Assembly: GCF_013185185.1 (NCBI RefSeq) | Contig: NZ_JAAZWE010000005.1 | Location: forward strand, 434,001-498,000 | Source of the DNA: Saccharibacillus endophyticus | GTDB taxonomy: Bacteria; Bacillota; Bacilli; Paenibacillales; Paenibacillaceae | DNA: 64,000 nucleotides | Direction: 5' to 3' | In this document: piece by piece, positions 32,832 to 41,804 of the stretch | How the letters are laid out: the number at the start of each line of letters is the position of its first letter | Numbering within the stretch: the first letter of the stretch is position 1 | Translations under genes and position numbers: made by a program | Notes under the pieces: model-generated | The model's database searches: none | Told to the model about the DNA's origin: nothing | What the model saw: only the letters and a program-made list of their open reading frames with translations

Positions 32832-34550
32832 TCAACGGGTGATTTTCACGTTACTCAGCACGGCTTTTCCCGCCGAATCCGTACCCGGATTGCTGAGCGC
32901 CAGGCCGATATAGGCTTGAGCGGTCATCGCGATCCGTATCGTCCCCACCCGCTCCCAGCGCTTGCCGTCCGCGGAAACAGAACCGACGAACGTATTTCCC
33001 TGACGGCTCAGCTTCAACCAACCCGGAACGGACGCTTCGGCGGTGCGATCAACCGTATCCCCGGCCGTTTGCTCCCGATACTGGAACGATGCTCCGTTAT
33101 CCGGGGTCAGCACCATATCGACATGCTTGGCGTCCGCAGCCAACGATTCCCGGATCGAGAGACCGACCTTCGCCCAGTCATCCAAGCGGCTGAGCGATTT
33201 GATCTGAACGGTCATCTCCGCGTCGCCTTTCAGCGGTTGGTAGATGAAGTTCAATTGATCCGATTCTCCCCAGACATCCGAAGAACTGCCGCTGAGCGTA
33301 AATTGCTTTTTGGACGCGCTGTAGCTGACTTTTCCCGGCATCGAACCGATATTTCTGGCGCTCCAGCCTTCCGGCAGTTTCGCGGCATAGTCTTTTTCGC
33401 CCGCAGACGGCCAGCCGGTGCGTTCGTCGATCGCCGCCAGCTCGTCCTCCGTCCAAGCGCCGTAGGCGAAGAACGACAAGCGGTTTACGTTAGGGTAATT
33501 CTGCCGGATGCCTCCGTAGATTTCCTGATAGTCTTCATCCGTCCAATCCTGATCCAGCGTCGGAACGATCTGCGCGGACGTTCCGGCAAGACGGTCGCGA
33601 GTGTCTTTTAAAATGCCGGATTCGCTGCCGTACACCCACTCGCTATTAAAGCCCCAATCGTCGAAGTAGGCCATCGGCGCGATGAAGTCGACATATTGTT
33701 TGAACTTGGCGACATTTTGCCCGACTTCGGTAAACTCCGGCGGAAGCACGTACACGCCAAGCTGCACATCCGGATTCGTGGAACGGGAAATATCCTGACG
33801 CACGTCGCCCACGTATTTTCCGATGCGGTCCGTTCGCCATTCATTCCACTGCCTGCGCTGCGGAGAGTCTTTGTCGAAGTCGATCGCAAGCGGCGAATAG
33901 CCGAACTTGGCTTGATACTGGGCAATCGTATAATCGCTCACGTCCATGTTGTAATCGTCGAAACGTATCCAATCCAGCGTCACCCCGTCCACCGAATAGT
34001 TTTCGACCACTTCGCGGATAATGGATCGTTCGTACTGCTGCACCTGCGGATGAAGCGGATTGACGAAATACTCGCTGCCGTTCGATCCGGTAAAAGGCGT
34101 CCGTTTCCCGTCCGCCAGCGACTGCATCTGCCAATCTTCGTTCTTCAAAAAAGCCTCCTGATCGTGGAACTGCGGAATCCAGGCGTGTACTTTGATCCCG
34201 GCCGCGTGAGCCTGGGTCACGACCTCCCGCAGCGCGTCGAAGTCCTCGTAGCCTTCGGCGATCGGGGCAATGTCGCTCCGGTAAAAGACTTGGCCCGAAG
34301 GCACTTCGTCGTCTTCGTCCTGCTTCACGTTCATGCTGATCACGTCGACGCCGTAGCGCTCCGCCTGCTCGACGAAGGCTTCGACGTCTTCTTTGTCCGT
34401 AAATTGATTGACCGTCCGGACGATAACCTCCGTTTCGAACGGCGGGTAATCGCCCGATTCGGCCCAAGTCGACGCGGAAGTTCCGACCGACGAGCCCAGC
34501 AACAAGAGAGTGGACACTGCCGCAATCTTCCTTTTCCAAAACCTTGTCAT
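32832..34550 (-). CDS. Secreted GHL10-family (DUF187) glycoside hydrolase with DUF1349-like domain
   Basis: 572 aa with a signal peptide (about 1-28). The TIM-barrel family COG1649/GHL10 (YngK-like) spans about 35-370: EVIVRTVNQFTDKEDVEAFV, GIKVHAWIPQFHD, YSVDGVTLDWIRFDDYNMD and FIAPMAYFDDW. Acidic residues in LDWIRFDD are candidate catalytic groups. The last 170 residues look like a concanavalin-type DUF1349 domain (LNFIYQPLKGDAEMTVQIKS, AKVGLSIRESLAAD), probably for carbohydrate binding. GGAGG precedes ATG 34550. Peptidoglycan or polysaccharide hydrolysis is inferred from the family. Confidence 0.85.
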   Translation of the reverse strand: MTRFWKRKIAAVSTLLLLGSSVGTSASTWAESGDYPPFETEVIVRTVNQFTDKEDVEAFVEQAERYGVDVISMNVKQDEDDEVPSGQVFYRSDIAPIAEGYEDFDALREVVTQAHAAGIKVHAWIPQFHDQEAFLKNEDWQMQSLADGKRTPFTGSNGSEYFVNPLHPQVQQYERSIIREVVENYSVDGVTLDWIRFDDYNMDVSDYTIAQYQAKFGYSPLAIDFDKDSPQRRQWNEWRTDRIGKYVGDVRQDISRSTNPDVQLGVYVLPPEFTEVGQNVAKFKQYVDFIAPMAYFDDWGFNSEWVYGSESGILKDTRDRLAGTSAQIVPTLDQDWTDEDYQEIYGGIRQNYPNVNRLSFFAYGAWTEDELAAIDERTGWPSAGEKDYAAKLPEGWSARNIGSMPGKVSYSASKKQFTLSGSSSDVWGESDQLNFIYQPLKGDAEMTVQIKSLSRLDDWAKVGLSIRESLAADAKHVDMVLTPDNGASFQYREQTAGDTVDRTAEASVPGWLKLSRQGNTFVGSVSADGKRWERVGTIRIAMTAQAYIGLALSNPGTDSAGKAVLSNVKITR

Positions 34551-34593
34551 CTTAACGCCTCCAACCCTTCGAATGGTGAAACTTCCGTTTGGA

Positions 34594-35019
34594 TCATCCC
34601 TCGCGGTAGATCCGGATTTCGACGCCTGATTCAGCCGGGAAGCCTTCCCCGATCAGCGCGCTGTCGTTCAAGAAAGCAAGCGCGCGGCTGTTGGTGAGAA
34701 TTCGCGGCGACGTACGAAACAACACGTCCGTCAGCGCGGGATCGATTTCTCCGTTGTTCTCGATATACAGTTCGCATTCCTGCCCGGCGCGATCCGTCCC
34801 TCGCAGCATATAACGGGCGGATAGGCTGTGTCGACCGCCGCGTTCGATAATCTGCGTATCCACGCCGCCGTCCAGCACTTCGCCTGCGAAATACGTTCCC
34901 GTCGCATGTCCGGTAAAAGGGATCATAACGACGGAATCGCCGTGTTCGTTGTTCAGATGCAGCGCTTTTGCCGTGACGACATGAATTCGGATGATTTCTT
35001 CCCGCTCTCTATTCATCAT
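34594..35019 (-). CDS. DUF3237 family protein
   Basis: 141 aa soluble protein. GTYFAGEVLDGGVDTQ, then SLSARYMLRGTDRAGQ and LYIENNGEI, match the DUF3237 pattern (GG-D-Q, ARY-L, IENRG). These proteins often sit next to esterases in lignin or xylan utilisation regions, but no activity is established. Its ATG follows the esterase stop by three bases, so the two are coupled; a second ATG one codon later is also possible. Confidence 0.78.
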   Translation of the reverse strand: MMNREREEIIRIHVVTAKALHLNNEHGDSVVMIPFTGHATGTYFAGEVLDGGVDTQIIERGGRHSLSARYMLRGTDRAGQECELYIENNGEIDPALTDVLFRTSPRILTNSRALAFLNDSALIGEGFPAESGVEIRIYREG

Positions 35020-35022
35020 CGG

Positions 35023-35961
35023 TCAATCGACCTCATGTTGAAAAGGCGCCTGAGTGAACGGACGATTGAGATGCGCCGATAAAAACTTGGCCGTGATGTC
35101 CAGCACCTGCGGATTCCACACGCCCGTTCCGTGATCCGCGCCCGCTACTTTGTAAAACAGAACGTTTTGCCCATAGGACTTAAGCGCTTTATACATCTCG
35201 ATGCTCTGGTTCACGTGCACGATGCTGTCGCTGTCGCCGTGAATAATCAGGAACGGCGGAAGCTCGCGGCTCAGATCCTGGTGGATCGGACTCGCGTTTT
35301 TGGCTGCTTCTTCGTTTTCCGAGACCCGGCCGCCGATCAACAATCCTTCCGGCGAATCCGCGGCATCATGATCGAGAATATCATTGTAGCGTCCTAAAGT
35401 GAGCAGATCGGATACGCCGTAATAATCGACTACCGCCAGCACTTCGTCCGACTGCCCGCCGTACAAGCCGTTGTTATATTCGCCGATCGTCAGTCCCGTC
35501 ATCAGGGACAAATGCCCGCCGGACGAATCGCCCCAGACGCCGGCGCGTCGCGGATCGACCCCGTATTCGTCCGCATGCTGTCGCATGAACCGGAGCGCGC
35601 TTTTCACGTCTTCGAGCGCAGCCGGAAAACGCGCGATGTCCGTGTCCCGAATCTGAACGCTGGCGATCACGTAACCTTTGGCCGCAATCCGCGACAGATT
35701 CGGAATCCCGGCGTAAACGTCCTGAGGACGCCAAGCCGATCCTTGAATAAAGACGATCAGCGGAAAGGCATGCCCTTCCCGGTGCGGCGTGATGATCTGA
35801 AGTTTTCTGTCGATCCCGTCATGCGTCGCATAAACGACATCCGGACGATACGTGCAGGAATAGTAGGTTCCGGCTTCGGCAAAATCCCCGTATACGACCT
35901 GCGTTCCTTCGGGCATTTCGTTGGCTGCCCGGCGCGCTGCTTGTTGATCCAGTTGATCCAA
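35023..35961 (-). CDS. Alpha/beta hydrolase, esterase of the BD-FAE/carboxylesterase group
   Basis: 312 aa, no signal peptide. The HGG-type oxyanion region reads FPLIVFIQGSAWRPQ, nucleophile elbow GVWGDSSGGHLSLMTG, acid in IIHGDSDSIVHVNQS and histidine in VAGADHGTG. The fold and order fit hydrolases acting on acetylated or feruloylated sugars. TTG start at 35961 is chosen because GGGGAG lies eight bases before it. Coupled with the DUF3237 gene. Substrate is inferred only from family. Confidence 0.85.
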   Translation of the reverse strand: MDQLDQQAARRAANEMPEGTQVVYGDFAEAGTYYSCTYRPDVVYATHDGIDRKLQIITPHREGHAFPLIVFIQGSAWRPQDVYAGIPNLSRIAAKGYVIASVQIRDTDIARFPAALEDVKSALRFMRQHADEYGVDPRRAGVWGDSSGGHLSLMTGLTIGEYNNGLYGGQSDEVLAVVDYYGVSDLLTLGRYNDILDHDAADSPEGLLIGGRVSENEEAAKNASPIHQDLSRELPPFLIIHGDSDSIVHVNQSIEMYKALKSYGQNVLFYKVAGADHGTGVWNPQVLDITAKFLSAHLNRPFTQAPFQHEVD

Positions 35962-36039
35962 TAGAAGACTCCCCTTCCGTGTAAACGCTTAACTTCATTT
36001 TACCGTTTCCGCTGCATAAGCTCCACGATTTCCCGACCC

Positions 36040-37026
36040 TCAATACAAAAATCGCCACAAATAAAACGTCGCGTACGACTCCCACAGCGTCCATCCGGCG
36101 GAAAGCTCCAGAATCCGCTCCTTGCTAGGCTTCGCGTCCAGTCCCAGCACATGCCGGATCGAATGATGAAGCCCCACGTCGTCGATCGGAAAAGCATCCG
36201 GCATCCGCAGGCAGCGCATCAGCACGTAATGAGCGGTCCAAGGCCCGATGCCGCGAATTTGCACCAGCCTTTTCTCCGCCTGCTTCACGTCGCGAGTCTG
36301 CAACAGCTGCTCCTTCGTCAACTCCCCGCTCGCGATCAACCGTGCCGTATCGACCAGATACTCGCACTTTTTGACGGTAGTCATGCCCGCAGCGGACAAA
36401 TCCTCCGGCGTCAAAACGGCGATATCTTCAGCGGTCGGAAACAACCAATACCGCTCTCCCCCGCGCTCGATAAAGCGGCCGAACTTTTCGACGAACCTTC
36501 TTTTTAACGTATAAGCAAACCCCAAATTAATCTGCTGCCCCAAAATCCCCCAACAAACCGCTTCATACAGATCGGGAATACCCATGTTGCGCAGCCCGTA
36601 AAAAGAAACCACAGCCTCTTTAAGCAATGGATCTCCAGCCGCCATCTCGTAAAAAGGCTTAAGATCCGTACCCAAATCGAACCAATCATGCACATATCGA
36701 GCAACGCCTTCGCGAAGTGTCGGACTATCGACCGGAGGCTCCTCTATAAAGCGAATACGCAAATAATGCTCGCCTTCGGCAGCAATCTCCACAACCGTAT
36801 CTTCCTCCCCGACAGCAATCGCTTTATAAATCCGCCCTTCCCGCAGCGTATACAGCGATTCGTTGGTTGCCGTCGACAGATGATTATAATTTTCTTCAAA
36901 ACTGAATTCGGTCGGAACGCGAAGCCGAAGATCGGAGCCGTCGTTTTCGTAAGAAAAAGAAAGGTTTGAATTTGAGCCTGATTGAGAAAGATGCGAAGAT
37001 TCAAAAGGTTCGTTAGTATTCTTCAT
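36040..37026 (-). CDS. AlkA-like DNA-3-methyladenine glycosylase II
   Basis: About 328 aa. The C-terminal HhH-GPD domain shows AVCWGILGQQINLGFAYTLK, LVQIRGIGPWTAHYVLMRCL (hairpin-helix-hairpin) and DAFPIDDVGLHHSIRHVLGL, with the catalytic aspartate in PIDD. The N-terminal domain (about 30-150) has the AlkA_N-like LRIRFIEEPP segment. It removes alkylated bases from DNA. No Ada-type gene is adjacent. ATG 37026 is chosen over 37050 because AAGGAGG lies between them, though the spacing (12) is long. Element F lies in its leader. Confidence 0.88.
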   Translation of the reverse strand: MKNTNEPFESSHLSQSGSNSNLSFSYENDGSDLRLRVPTEFSFEENYNHLSTATNESLYTLREGRIYKAIAVGEEDTVVEIAAEGEHYLRIRFIEEPPVDSPTLREGVARYVHDWFDLGTDLKPFYEMAAGDPLLKEAVVSFYGLRNMGIPDLYEAVCWGILGQQINLGFAYTLKRRFVEKFGRFIERGGERYWLFPTAEDIAVLTPEDLSAAGMTTVKKCEYLVDTARLIASGELTKEQLLQTRDVKQAEKRLVQIRGIGPWTAHYVLMRCLRMPDAFPIDDVGLHHSIRHVLGLDAKPSKERILELSAGWTLWESYATFYLWRFLY

Positions 37027-37084
37027 AGAATGCGACAGCCTCCTTTTCATAAAGATAAACAGATTCGAAATCTTTAAGCGCCAA

Positions 37085-37308
37085 TAAACCCTACCGTAGC
37101 TGGAAGCGAGAAGACGGAGAGAGAAATTCAGTGCAGGAGCTGAAACTTTTCGAAGAAAAGTCGCTTCGGAAGCCTATGCTATAGATCGCCTTTGAAATCG
37201 GGAAAATTCCACTAAAATTTCAATCACTTTTCCCGATTTCAACACGCGACCGAAACGAATTTCTCTCGCAGTCTTCTCGCTTCCCGCTCCCGCCCATACA
37301 AACTTTCC
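37085..37308 (-). repeat. Palindromic element F (family of seven)
   Basis: About 224 bp, inverted orientation. GGAAGCGAGAAGAC-type outer arms as in A-C, but the TGTCGAGAAA tips have decayed. The central stem AATCGGGAAAA (37196-37206) pairs with TTTTCCCGATT (37228-37238), different in sequence but still perfect. The left conserved word is replaced by TTTCGGTCGCGTGTTGA, shared only with G. The side hairpin GACTTTTC TTC GAAAAGT and GGCTTCCGAAGC form further stems. Confidence 0.8.
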
Positions 37309-37383
37309 CATGTTTTTCTTTTTACAGAAAAAGCGTATACTGTTCAAGACTCAAATAAGGATAAAACGATATTCTTCCTTTTG

Positions 37384-37412
37384 TTGATATAACATGATAT
37401 ATTGAATGTAAT
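37384..37412 (+). promoter_or_regulatory. Promoter of the mannoside-locus regulator with candidate operator
   Basis: TTGATA (37384-37389), 17 bases, TGTAAT (37407-37412). The spacer contains ATGATATATTGAAT (37394-37407), similar to AATGATATATCATT at 38779 upstream of the GH125 gene; both may bind the regulator encoded here. Confidence 0.5.
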
Positions 37413-37448
37413 ACGACTAGAAAAGGTTTTCTGGAGGAGGTATTTGCA

Positions 37449-38654
37449 TTGAAGAATGATTCGGCCTCCAAGCCGATGTACGAGCAAATATTCGAAGCTT
37501 TGCGGGAACGCATACGCCTGCAGCAATACAAGATCGGAGATCGGGTCCCTTCCGAAAAAGAGCTGTGCGACGAGTTCGGCGTCAGCCGGATCACGACGAA
37601 AAAAGCGCTGGAAATGTTGGTTGCCCAACAGCTCGTCGTCCGTCAGCCGGGTCGGGGTTCTTTCGTAGCCGATCCGGCGCTGTTTGCCGACCACACTCTT
37701 GCGCAGGAATCGGCAGAAGCGGCGCTCTCAGGCATTTCGGATCAAAAGTTAGATCGTCCTTCCGCGACGAACCGCAAGCGCATGATCGGACTGGTCATTA
37801 CCCATTTCAGCGACATGTACGGCACGGAGCTGGTGTACGGGATGGAAGAAGCTTCGCGCGAGCACGACGGTTTCCTTGTGCTGCGGCGTTCGTTCGGCGT
37901 GCCCGAGCAGGAGCAGCGCAATATCGTGGAGCTGCTGGAATTGGGCGTGGACGGCCTGATCATTTTCCCGGCGCAGGGCGAATACTTCAGCGAAGAGATT
38001 CTGAAGCTGGTGATCGGCAAGTTCCCGTTCGTAATGATCGACCGCTTCCTGAAAGGCATTCCCGCCTCGTCCGTCAGCACCGACAACGCCGGCGCGGCAA
38101 AGGCCGGAACGCGCCATCTGTTCGAGTTGGGACACCGGAATATCGCGTTTTTGACCCAACCTCCGATCAACACGACGGCTATCGAAGAACGGATCAAAGG
38201 CATCGTCGAAGCGCATACCGAGCAGGGCGTGCTGGTGAATCGGGAGCTGTGGGTCGAATCGCTGGTATCCACCCTGCCGAACTCGTTCGATCCGCAGGAT
38301 CAAGTGACGGACGTGGATACGCTCGTGCGCCATCTGGAAGCGCATCCGGAGATCACCGCGCTGTTCGCCGCCGAATACCCGATTGCCCTGCTCGCGGAAC
38401 AGGCGGCAGCCAAGCTGGGACGGCGCATCCCCGAAGACCTGTCGCTGATCTGCTTCGACAGCCCGGAGAATCCGGACCATATCCGCGTTACCCATCTGAG
38501 ACAGAATCAATTCGAGATGGGCAAAAAGGCTTTTGAAATGGTCATCGAACTGATGAAAAGCACGGAGCATGCCGTTCAGCGCATCGAGCTTCCGGCCGAG
38601 CTCGTTCGGGGAACGACGGTCGTCGAGGCCAAAACACCGTCAGGTAGCCAGTAA
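37449..38654 (+). CDS. GntR-LacI hybrid regulator of the mannoside locus
   Basis: 401 aa, TTG start eight bases after GGAGGAGG. An N-terminal GntR winged helix (about 9-75: EALRERIRLQQYKIGDRVPS, LCDEFGVSRITTKKALEMLV, VVRQPGRGSFVAD) is joined to a LacI/periplasmic-binding effector domain (about 110-395: IGLVITHFSDMYGTELVYGM, LICFDSPENPDHIRVTHLRQ). The architecture is that of AraR. It precedes GH125, a sugar ABC importer and GH38, all on the same strand, so it probably represses them until a mannoside is present (inference). Confidence 0.9.
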   Translation: MKNDSASKPMYEQIFEALRERIRLQQYKIGDRVPSEKELCDEFGVSRITTKKALEMLVAQQLVVRQPGRGSFVADPALFADHTLAQESAEAALSGISDQKLDRPSATNRKRMIGLVITHFSDMYGTELVYGMEEASREHDGFLVLRRSFGVPEQEQRNIVELLELGVDGLIIFPAQGEYFSEEILKLVIGKFPFVMIDRFLKGIPASSVSTDNAGAAKAGTRHLFELGHRNIAFLTQPPINTTAIEERIKGIVEAHTEQGVLVNRELWVESLVSTLPNSFDPQDQVTDVDTLVRHLEAHPEITALFAAEYPIALLAEQAAAKLGRRIPEDLSLICFDSPENPDHIRVTHLRQNQFEMGKKAFEMVIELMKSTEHAVQRIELPAELVRGTTVVEAKTPSGSQ

Positions 38655-38697
38655 AACAAAGCCGTTCACAAAGCGCTATCCATCGAGCAGCCATCCA

Positions 38698-38727
38698 AAA
38701 GAGATCCGGGATTCCGGGTCTCTTTTT
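38698..38727 (+). terminator. Terminator after the GntR-LacI regulator gene
   Basis: AGAGATCCGG GATT CCGGGTCTCT followed by TTTTT. Confidence 0.85.
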
Positions 38728-38778
38728 TGTTGGATATGGATGCGAATCTCATCAAAAAATAAGGCTGGCTTCATCCAT

Positions 38779-38882
38779 AATGATATATCATTAGTTCTTT
38801 TCAAAAGAAAATATCGACCTTTAAGCAAATAAATATATTGACATGACAATACAATCGAATTAGGATAATGAAAGCGATTAAC
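38779..38882 (+). promoter_or_regulatory. Promoter region of the mannoside operon: palindrome, sigma-A promoter, CRE-like site
   Basis: AATGATATATCATT (38779-38792) is a perfect 14-base palindrome. TTGACA (38838-38843), 17 bases and TAGGAT (38861-38866) form a strong promoter. TGAAAGCGATTAAC (38869-38882), at the start of transcription, matches 12 of 14 positions of the CcpA consensus. This predicts local repression plus carbon catabolite repression. Confidence 0.6.
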
Positions 38883-38913
38883 TTTACGATAACTTTTACG
38901 AGGAGGCTGAAAC

Positions 38914-40212
38914 GTGACGGTTCCCAACCATTCCACGGTCCCGAAATCTTTGCAAACCATGATCGAGCGCATCCGGCAAAACCTGCCCGATCAGCCCAAA
39001 TTGGTCAGCATGTTCGAAAATTGTTTTACCAATACGCTGCTTACCACTATTCAGCAAAAAGACGACGGCACGACCTTCGTCATTACCGGCGACATTCCCG
39101 CCATGTGGCTGCGCGATTCCGCGGCTCAGGTCAGACCGTATCTGATTCTCGCCCGGGAAGACGAGCAGATCGCTTCCATGATCGAAGGTCTGGTCAAGCG
39201 GCAGATTCAGTATATCCGCCTTGATCCTTATGCAAACGCTTTTAACGAACAGCAAAGCGGCAACGGCCATCAAGACGACCTGACGGAGATGAACGACTGG
39301 ATCTGGGAACGCAAATACGAGATCGACTCGCTCGCGTATCCGATCCAACTGAGCTATCTGCTTTGGAAAAACAGCGGACGCACGTCGCAGTTCGACGAAT
39401 CGTACCGCGAAGCGGCCCGGACCATCCTGAAGCTGTGGCGCACCGAGCAGCATCACGAGACCCAATCGCCGTATACGTTCCAGCGCTTGAATGCTCCGCT
39501 GACCGACACGCTGGTTCGCGAAGGCAAGGGCAGCGAGACCGCCTACACGGGCATGACCTGGTCGGGCTTCCGTCCGAGCGACGATTGCTGCGAATACGGC
39601 TATCTGGTTCCGTCCAACATGTTCGCGATCGTGGCGCTTCGTTATCTGATCGAGATCGCCGAGACGGTGTACGAAGATGAGGAGCTGGCGGCTCAAGCAC
39701 GCCAATTGGCTGAAGAGATTCAACAAGGCATCGACAAGCACGCGATCGTCGAGCATCCGGAATTCGGACGCATCTACGCGTACGAGACGGACGGCTTCGG
39801 CAATCACAACCTGATGGACGACGCCAACGTGCCGAGCCTGCTGGCGTTGCCTTATCTGGGCTATGTCGACGAGAACGACGAAGTCTACCTGAACACGCGC
39901 CGCTTCATCCTCAGCTCGTCCAACCCTTATTTCTATGAAGGAACGGCCGCTTCGGGCATCGGAAGCCCGCATACGCCGGAAGGCTACATCTGGCATATCG
40001 CATTGTCGATGCAGGGACTGACTTCGCAGGAGCGGGAAGAAAAGCTGCGCCTGCTGGAGTTGATCCGCGATACGGATGCCGATACGGGACTGACGCACGA
40101 AGGCTTTTCCGCCAATGATCCGCATCAGTACACGCGCCCCTGGTTTTCCTGGTCCAATATGCTGTTCAGCGAACTTCTGATGGACTACTGCGGGTTACGC
40201 ATCCATAAATAA
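38914..40212 (+). CDS. GH125 exo-alpha-1,6-mannosidase
   Basis: 432 aa, GTG start with AGGAGG seven bases before; no signal peptide, so cytoplasmic. Family GH125 (formerly DUF1237) motifs: TFVITGDIPAMWLRDSAAQV, IQYIRLDPYANAFN, ERKYEIDSLAYPIQLSYLLW, TGMTWSGFRPSDDCCEYGY and HEGFSANDPHQYTRPWFSWS. Characterised members are inverting, metal-independent exo-mannosidases that trim alpha-1,6 linkages in N-glycans or yeast mannan. Here it sits with an importer and GH38, fitting intracellular breakdown of imported mannosides. Confidence 0.92.
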   Translation: MTVPNHSTVPKSLQTMIERIRQNLPDQPKLVSMFENCFTNTLLTTIQQKDDGTTFVITGDIPAMWLRDSAAQVRPYLILAREDEQIASMIEGLVKRQIQYIRLDPYANAFNEQQSGNGHQDDLTEMNDWIWERKYEIDSLAYPIQLSYLLWKNSGRTSQFDESYREAARTILKLWRTEQHHETQSPYTFQRLNAPLTDTLVREGKGSETAYTGMTWSGFRPSDDCCEYGYLVPSNMFAIVALRYLIEIAETVYEDEELAAQARQLAEEIQQGIDKHAIVEHPEFGRIYAYETDGFGNHNLMDDANVPSLLALPYLGYVDENDEVYLNTRRFILSSSNPYFYEGTAASGIGSPHTPEGYIWHIALSMQGLTSQEREEKLRLLELIRDTDADTGLTHEGFSANDPHQYTRPWFSWSNMLFSELLMDYCGLRIHK

Positions 40213-40255
40213 GCAAACCAAACTGAAGAAACACGAACGGACCCACGGCGAACGA

Positions 40256-40321
40256 GCCCGGCAAGATGCGGGATCTGCGCCGGGCGGACGCACCACCCAA
40301 TAATCCGGGATCATCGATCCC
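40256..40321 (+). other. Two intergenic hairpins between GH125 and the binding-protein gene
   Basis: GCCCGGC (40256-40262) pairs with GCCGGGC (40279-40285), and GGGATC ATC GATCCC lies at 40307-40321. Neither is followed by T residues, so they are not terminators. The second ends just before the AGAGGAG site of the next gene. Such stems often mark RNA processing or protect the abundant binding-protein message. Confidence 0.5.
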
Positions 40322-40338
40322 GACAGAGGAGAATCCCT

Positions 40339-41709
40339 ATGAGAAAGACGATCCCTTTCAAAGCCATGCTCACCGCAACCGTCGCTTCCGCCCTGCTTCT
40401 GACCACCGCTTGCGGCGGCGGGTCCGGCAGCAGCGCGGCGGACGGCAAAACCGAAGTCACCGTATCGTTCCGCTCTTCCGGTTCGGAAGACACGCTGACG
40501 AAGTTTTTCGAATCCGGCCTGGTGGCGACGTTCGAAGAACAGAATCCGGACATCAAGATCAACATCGCGCCGGTCCTGGCCAGCGAAGGCGATTATACGT
40601 CCAAAATGGTCCTGCAAACGAAATCGCCGGATACCGCTCCCGACCTGATCGCCGAAGACACGTCGATCATCAAATCCGACGCGGCGGCCGGTTATCTGGA
40701 ACCGCTCGATACCCAAGTGGCCGGATGGTCCGATTGGAACGAGCATATTATCGAGAACCTGAAAGCCGGCGTAACCGGAGAAGACGGCAAAGTGTACGGC
40801 GTTCCGGCCACGTCCGACACGCGCGGCATTTGGTATAACAAAGACCTGTTCGCGCAGGCCGGCCTTCCGGTTCCGTTCGAACCGAAAAGCTGGGCGGACG
40901 TGCTCGAAGCCGCCCGCACGATCAAGCAGCAGCTGCCCGACGTGACTCCGCTCAACCTGATCGTCGGCAAATCGAACGGCGAAGGCGTGACCATGCAGAC
41001 GCTGGAAATGCTGCTGTACGGCACGGAAGATACGCTGTACAACGACGACAGCAAAAAGTGGGATCTGGACAGCCAAGGCATGCTCGACTCGTTCAACTTC
41101 ATCAATCAAGTGTTCAACGTCGACAAAGTCGGTCCGTCGATGCAGGTCGCGCTTAACGGCCAAGCGGGCAGCATCGCGTTCCAGCAGCTGCTTCCGCAGG
41201 ACAAGCTGGCGATGGCGGTAGACGGAAGCTGGGCAGGTTCGACCTGGGCGGCCAACGGCGCGGCTCCGATCGAGAACGTCGAAGAGAAAATGGGCTTCGC
41301 CCCGTTCCCGACGCAAAACGGCCAAGAACCGGGTTCGACCACCATGTCCGGCGGTTGGGCTTGGTCGATTCCGGCCCAAGCGCAGGAAAAAGAAGCGGCG
41401 TGGAAGTTCATGGAGTTCCTGATGAACAAAGAAAACGCGACCGGACGCGTCGTGGCGGAAGGCAGTCTCAGCCCGCGCAACGACTCGGTGGACGTGGAAG
41501 GCTACACGGACCGTCCGTTTACCGAAGAAGCGCAGGAACTGCTGAACGTCGCGCATTTCCGTCCGGCCAACGATCAATACGCAACCGTGTCGGCACAGCT
41601 GCAAAGCATCGTCGAAAGCATCGCGTCCGGCAACCTGTCGCCGGAAGACGCCGCGAAGCAATTGAAAGAAAACGTAGCCCGCTCGCTCGGTGCGGACAGC
41701 ATCGAATAA
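40339..41709 (+). CDS. Sugar ABC transporter substrate-binding lipoprotein
   Basis: 456 aa. The signal peptide ends LLTTAC with Cys25 as the lipid anchor, followed by a GGGSGSS linker. Family 1 binding protein: TEVTVSFRSSGSEDTLTKFF, TAPDLIAEDTSIIKSDAAAG, GVPATSDTRGIWYNKDLFAQ and GGWAWSIPAQAQEKEAAWKF. It should capture mannose oligosaccharides for the two permeases that follow. No ATPase gene is present in the cluster; a shared MsmX-type ATPase is the usual solution in Firmicutes. Confidence 0.92.
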   Translation: MRKTIPFKAMLTATVASALLLTTACGGGSGSSAADGKTEVTVSFRSSGSEDTLTKFFESGLVATFEEQNPDIKINIAPVLASEGDYTSKMVLQTKSPDTAPDLIAEDTSIIKSDAAAGYLEPLDTQVAGWSDWNEHIIENLKAGVTGEDGKVYGVPATSDTRGIWYNKDLFAQAGLPVPFEPKSWADVLEAARTIKQQLPDVTPLNLIVGKSNGEGVTMQTLEMLLYGTEDTLYNDDSKKWDLDSQGMLDSFNFINQVFNVDKVGPSMQVALNGQAGSIAFQQLLPQDKLAMAVDGSWAGSTWAANGAAPIENVEEKMGFAPFPTQNGQEPGSTTMSGGWAWSIPAQAQEKEAAWKFMEFLMNKENATGRVVAEGSLSPRNDSVDVEGYTDRPFTEEAQELLNVAHFRPANDQYATVSAQLQSIVESIASGNLSPEDAAKQLKENVARSLGADSIE

Positions 41710-41804
41710 TTTCGGCTCCGACCGAACCAAGCATCAACCGATTGCCATCTACGGGGCGGAGGAGCGTCTGCTCTTCCGCCCCTTCCGCGAATGGAGTGTG
41801 AACA

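Noticed and set aside
35976..35992. CRE-like TGTAAACGCTTAAC upstream of the esterase gene
   Set aside because: 12 of 14 positions match, but no clear promoter lies next to it; kept only as a weak possibility.
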